Source: Erythrobacter aureus (GTDB lineage Bacteria > Pseudomonadota > Alphaproteobacteria > Sphingomonadales > Sphingomonadaceae). From it: a DNA stretch of 64,000 nt. Shown here one piece after another: positions 60,833 through 64,000 of this stretch. A program made the translations under genes and the position numbers. Numbering within the stretch: position 1 is the first letter of the stretch; each line of letters begins with the position of its first letter. The stretch lies in contig NZ_CP031357.1 of the NCBI RefSeq assembly GCF_003355455.1, positions 2,210,501-2,274,500 on the forward strand. Direction: 5' to 3'. The notes under the pieces are model-generated. The model did no database searches. It worked only from the letters and a program-made list of their open reading frames with translations, and was not told the DNA's origin.

Positions 60833-61621
60833 TTAGTGAAGGTTCTCGGCGTCGTTGATATACAGCGACGTCAGAAGAGCGAAGACGTAGGCTTGAATGC
60901 CGGCCACGAGCAGCTCGAGAGCGCAGATACCGATCATCAGGATAAAGCTCGGCAGGCCGACCATAAGGCCGAAAGTGGCGCCGGCATTGGTGCCGTCGAT
61001 CACGAAGCTCGACAGCACTTCGAGCAGTACGTGGCCGGCCATCATGGCGACGAAGAGACGCAGGCCGAGGCTGAACGGGCGCACCATGAACGAGATGAAC
61101 TCGATCGGCGCGATCACCGGGACCATCGGCAAAGGCGTACCATGCGGCACGAACAGGCTGAAGAAATGGAGGCCGTGCTTCCAGAAGCCGACCAGCAGCA
61201 CGATAGAGAAGCTGATGATCGCAAGCACGCCGGTAACGGTGAAATGGCTGGTGAAGGTAAACGGGTGCAACCCGAAAATGCCCAGCGGCAGCAGGCCGAG
61301 GAGGTTGGCGAACAGGATGAACATGAACAGGCTGAAGACATAGGGCACGTATTTGCGACCCGCCTTGCCGATATTGGCTTCCAGCATGTTGTCGATGAAG
61401 CCGGTGAAGGACTCCACCATCATCTGCCAGCGCCCGGGCACCAGCTCGCGCTTCATGCCGCCCAGCACGAAGAGGAAGAGCACCACTGTGGTGATCAGCA
61501 TCCACAACGCGCTGTTGGTGAAGGCGATATTGTACCCAGCCAGTTCCCAACCGCTCGAACCGGCGAGCGGTTCGATGGTGAACTGGTACATCGGATCGAC
61601 TTTGGCCTGCTCGGCTGCCAC
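60833..61621 (-). CDS. atpB: ATP synthase Fo subunit a
   Basis: 262 residues from GTG 61621. Five or more membrane helices; the essential Arg lies in FSLGLRLFVAMMAGH. PFMFILFANLLG-type region and the C-terminal IQAYVFALLTSLYINDA are canonical. Forms the proton half-channels beside the c ring. Confidence 0.96.
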   Translation of the reverse strand: MAAEQAKVDPMYQFTIEPLAGSSGWELAGYNIAFTNSALWMLITTVVLFLFVLGGMKRELVPGRWQMMVESFTGFIDNMLEANIGKAGRKYVPYVFSLFMFILFANLLGLLPLGIFGLHPFTFTSHFTVTGVLAIISFSIVLLVGFWKHGLHFFSLFVPHGTPLPMVPVIAPIEFISFMVRPFSLGLRLFVAMMAGHVLLEVLSSFVIDGTNAGATFGLMVGLPSFILMIGICALELLVAGIQAYVFALLTSLYINDAENLH

Positions 61622-61675
61622 GTCTGTCTCGTCCCTAGATCCTGTAACTAACGCCCCGAAAACCCCTTCTCGGGA

Positions 61676-61996
61676 TCACTCGTCGGGGCGCTGGTTTGCC
61701 GCACGGATAATGTTCCTGAAGGCGACCACAATTCCGAGGAACAGGCCGACCAACAGACCCCAGGGATTGGTATCGGTGAAATGCCCGATGGCATAGCCGA
61801 TTACCGCACCACCAAGAAGCCCGCCAAGGAGGTCCGCCAGCACACGGTTGCCGCTGCGATAATTCGCATCGGCCCCGGAAGCCTTGGGACGGTTACGCTC
61901 ATCTTCACGCTGACGGGCGGCTGCAAGCCGCTTCTCCAGCGCATCGATCCGCGCATCCTCCTCGATTGGTTCCCGTGCGGGTTCGTCGTCGCTCAT
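61676..61996 (-). CDS. atpI: AtpZ/AtpI family protein
   Basis: 106 residues. An acidic, charged N-terminal half (EPIEEDARIDALEKRLAAARQRED) and two membrane helices (LLGGLLGGAVIGYAIG and WGLLVGLFLGIVVAF). It heads the Fo operon; family members assist c-ring assembly or magnesium supply in other species. Confidence 0.88.
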   Translation of the reverse strand: MSDDEPAREPIEEDARIDALEKRLAAARQREDERNRPKASGADANYRSGNRVLADLLGGLLGGAVIGYAIGHFTDTNPWGLLVGLFLGIVVAFRNIIRAANQRPDE

Positions 61997-62122
61997 GCCT
62001 TGCTCCTTTTCAGGGGGTTGCGCGGCACGGGCACGGACTTGCCCGCCGAGGGCGCCGCCCCCTTAGAAGGGGGGTCGTGGCGAGTCAACAAGAGGGAGGT
62101 ACCGAAACAGCCTCTATGACGC

Positions 62123-62161
62123 AAAAAAGCCTCCCGACCCCATGGAAGGGCCAAGAGGCTT
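62123..62161 (-). terminator. terminator after ydbL
   Basis: On the minus strand AAGCCTC pairs with GAGGCTT across a 25-base loop that itself can fold, and runs into TTTTTT. Lies 24 bases after the ydbL stop. Confidence 0.7.
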
Positions 62162-62184
62162 CTGACTTTTGGCGCGCCCGGGGC

Positions 62185-62574
62185 TTATGGGCAGCGCGGA
62201 TCGCGCATCGGCGCGCCTGCACCGCGCGTCTGCCAGCTGCCGTCGGGCGCCTGGTACTTTTCACCTGGCTTGGTCGCGAGGATCGCCTGGCAACCCGCCG
62301 TCAGCGCATATTCCTCGAGCGTGGCGTTGTTGGCCTGCGCGCGTTCGGAATAGACCGCGCGACGCTTGATGTTGATATCGTTCACGATCCGCTTGAGCTC
62401 CGGCGTTTCGGAACCGACGACACCGAGATAGCCATCCATCTTCTCGCCCACCTGGCCAGCGGCACGCGCGGCAGCATAGGCCGGGTCGCGCTGGGCATAT
62501 GCAGGTGCGACAAATCCGCCGAGCGCCGTGGCGACAGCCGCAGCCGCCAGCATCGATTTCGTGAGTCTGTTCAT
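62185..62574 (-). CDS. ydbL: YdbL family periplasmic protein (DUF1318)
   Basis: 129 residues from ATG 62574 after GGTGAT. Signal peptide MNRLTKSMLAAAAVATALGG, cleavage near AYAQ. The mature part (AARAAGQVGEKMDGYLGVV, LKRIVNDINIKRRAVYSERA) matches YdbL. Third gene of ydbH-ynbE-ydbL, whose E. coli relatives act in lipid transport to the outer membrane. Confidence 0.88.
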   Translation of the reverse strand: MNRLTKSMLAAAAVATALGGFVAPAYAQRDPAYAAARAAGQVGEKMDGYLGVVGSETPELKRIVNDINIKRRAVYSERAQANNATLEEYALTAGCQAILATKPGEKYQAPDGSWQTRGAGAPMRDPRCP

Positions 62575-62585
62575 TGTATCACCCA

Positions 62586-62780
62586 TCAGAAAATATCCGC
62601 GTTATCCTCAATCGTATTGCCCGCATCCTCGGCCAGCCGGTAAATCACCTCCTGGCGGATGTTGACGTTCAGCTCGATCACGATCGGCTCTTCGGGCGCA
62701 TTGACAGTGATGCACCCGCCGAGCGCGGTCGCGGCAAGCGTGGCGCCAGCCATCCTTCCGGTCAATTTGGCATGATTCAT
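62586..62780 (-). CDS. ynbE: YnbE family lipoprotein
   Basis: 64 residues from ATG 62780, five bases after the ydbH stop. Signal peptide with lipobox ALGGC, then a short mature part (VNIRQEVIYRLAEDAGNTIEDN). In E. coli, YnbE is an outer-membrane lipoprotein that meets the end of YdbH. Confidence 0.88.
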   Translation of the reverse strand: MNHAKLTGRMAGATLAATALGGCITVNAPEEPIVIELNVNIRQEVIYRLAEDAGNTIEDNADIF

Positions 62781-62785
62781 AGCCC

Positions 62786-64000
62786 TCACTCGCTTTCCTG
62801 CTCCTGAATGGTGGGTTCATCGGGGACGATATCCCCCGGGTCGATATCGGGTTCGGCCTCTTCGCCGGTGATCGAGCGGCGCAAAAATCGCGTGCCATCG
62901 TCCGACAGGAGCCCCAGTTCGCGCGGATCGCGCACCGAGGCGGGATCGTAGAGCGACTTGAGACTGGTCAGCAATTGGTAGAACTGCGCCTTGATATTGA
63001 TACGGAACTGCAAGGGCAGCGCGGCCAATCGCTTGGTAATGAAATTGGACTTGGCGCGATCACCCTGCTTGACGCCGTCGAAACGCACGCGAGTCACGAT
63101 TTCGCCGGTCAGCGGGCCTTCCATGATGACGCGCATCTGCGAGTAATCGAGGCTCTTCAGGGCATCGAAAGCGAAATTGGCGATCGGCGAGAGGTCCTCG
63201 TAACTCAGTTCGCCGACATAGGATATATTGCCTCCCGGCGGTCGGGAGATCAGAACCCCGGTGTCGATCCGGCCATTGCCATCGGCATCGAACACGATCG
63301 GTACTGTCCCATCGAACAACCCGCTGGCGGACAGATTTTCGAACTCCATCTCGGCTACAAAGGTCGCGGCATCCAGTCCGACAATCTCGAAAATGTACCG
63401 CCGCTCTTCGCTTATGCCGAGATTGAGGTCGACCTCGCGCAGGATTAGCTGCCCACCCATGAAGGGCCAGCTCCCACCCGAGACCGCCAGCAATTCGCCA
63501 TTGCGCAATTCGAACTCGACCTCGCCGTCCAGGACTTCGATCCCGGGATTGACCGAAGCGACGCGAATCTTCTGGCCCGGCGCGGTCGTGAGGTTCAGCA
63601 AGTCGGTGAATTCCACAGTGCCGCTGGCCCCCTCGACCGGACCAAAAGCGGCAGCGAAATCGAGATCGTCGCTGGAGAAGGCACCCGAGCTGGTAATCGT
63701 CCCGTCAGACGCCCAGTCGATACGCCCCTGTCCGGTGACGACACCTTCGGCATTGGCGATGACGCCGAATGTCAGCTGCGAAAGCTGGCCCGGCTGAAGA
63801 CGGTCGTCAAACTGCAATCCCGGGACATCGATAGTGGCATGCCCTCGGCTGCTCTCCAGATTGTGGCGGATATCGACGATCGTGACGAGCCGGTCGCTCG
63901 CCGGATTGCGCATCCGTGCACGCGCGTCGATTACGTTATCGATCAGCGTCAAGCTCGCCTCGCGTGCGACGAGCGGTTCGAAGCGCGGCGGATTTTCACG
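62786..64000 (-). CDS. ydbH: YdbH-like AsmA-type intermembrane protein (5' end beyond window)
   Basis: About 405 C-terminal residues; the frame is open through the window edge (PPRFEPLVAREAS precedes the apparent TTG start at 63952), so the true start lies outside. Repeating beta-rich sequence (GQGRIDWASDGTITSSGAFSSDDLDF, LNLTTAPGQKIRVASVN, FDGTVPIVFDADGNGRID) is typical of the AsmA/TamB/YdbH group. It should form a lipid-conducting bridge across the periplasm, with YnbE at its outer-membrane end. Confidence 0.88.
   Translation of the reverse strand, partial: RENPPRFEPLVAREASLTLIDNVIDARARMRNPASDRLVTIVDIRHNLESSRGHATIDVPGLQFDDRLQPGQLSQLTFGVIANAEGVVTGQGRIDWASDGTITSSGAFSSDDLDFAAAFGPVEGASGTVEFTDLLNLTTAPGQKIRVASVNPGIEVLDGEVEFELRNGELLAVSGGSWPFMGGQLILREVDLNLGISEERRYIFEIVGLDAATFVAEMEFENLSASGLFDGTVPIVFDADGNGRIDTGVLISRPPGGNISYVGELSYEDLSPIANFAFDALKSLDYSQMRVIMEGPLTGEIVTRVRFDGVKQGDRAKSNFITKRLAALPLQFRINIKAQFYQLLTSLKSLYDPASVRDPRELGLLSDDGTRFLRRSITGEEAEPDIDPGDIVPDEPTIQEQESE

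Overview
The window looks like chromosomal DNA of a marine or aquatic alphaproteobacterium of the order Sphingomonadales, most likely family Erythrobacteraceae. This rests on high GC content, the ribosomal and cell-envelope gene sets, an F-type ATP synthase Fo operon with separate b and b' genes, a FYDLN-acid protein, TonB-receptor and DPP-IV type genes, and a class II EPSP synthase. Most of the sequence is ordinary core genome. The exception is a low-GC accessory segment at about 8.3-12.3 kb.

Layout. 1-7.2 kb: recN (cut by the window edge), a membrane diguanylate cyclase, bamD, and a proline-synthesis cluster in which proB faces proC-proA across an AT-rich promoter region. 7.5-14.1 kb: an HTH protein gene, then the accessory segment: a MazG-like gene overlapping a uracil-DNA-glycosylase-like gene, divergent from a small unknown gene and an Nmad2-domain gene. 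A second, diverged copy of the lepA 3' end, a ccdAB toxin-antitoxin pair and intact lepA follow. 14.2-31.7 kb: a PAS-GGDEF-EAL-PilZ protein, a ferredoxin reductase (frameshifted), PHA synthase and depolymerase, a TonB receptor, a DUF2855 gene (frameshifted), dnaN, ldcA-fabD-fabG, a Mur ligase, a GST and a DUF808 protein. 31.9-46 kb: rpsF-rpsR-rplI, amn, a GNAT gene, an operon of M2 peptidase-YncE-like-rimB-rimK, an asd-led six-gene operon, and a DPP-IV peptidase. 46-59.4 kb: rplS-trmD and rimM-rpsP-ffh interrupted by a small membrane gene and a thioredoxin-reductase-like gene, tRNA-Ala, aroA-cmk, a MarR-GNAT fusion, rpsA, gloB and a quinone oxidoreductase. 59.4-64 kb: atpI-B-E-b'-b and ydbH-ynbE-ydbL (ydbH cut by the edge).

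The most interesting unit is the 8.3-11.6 kb cassette. An NTP-pyrophosphatase-like protein, a DNA-glycosylase-like protein, an Nmad2 protein and an unrecognised small protein fit together as a predicted system acting on modified nucleotides or modified DNA, plausibly anti-phage. Its right edge is marked by the duplicated lepA end and the toxin-antitoxin pair, and both of its outer reading frames run into neighbouring host sequence.

Caution on broken genes: three genes (ferredoxin reductase, DUF2855, trmD) carry four single-base deletions in all, each in a short homopolymer. trmD is normally essential, so sequencing error is at least as likely as real decay.
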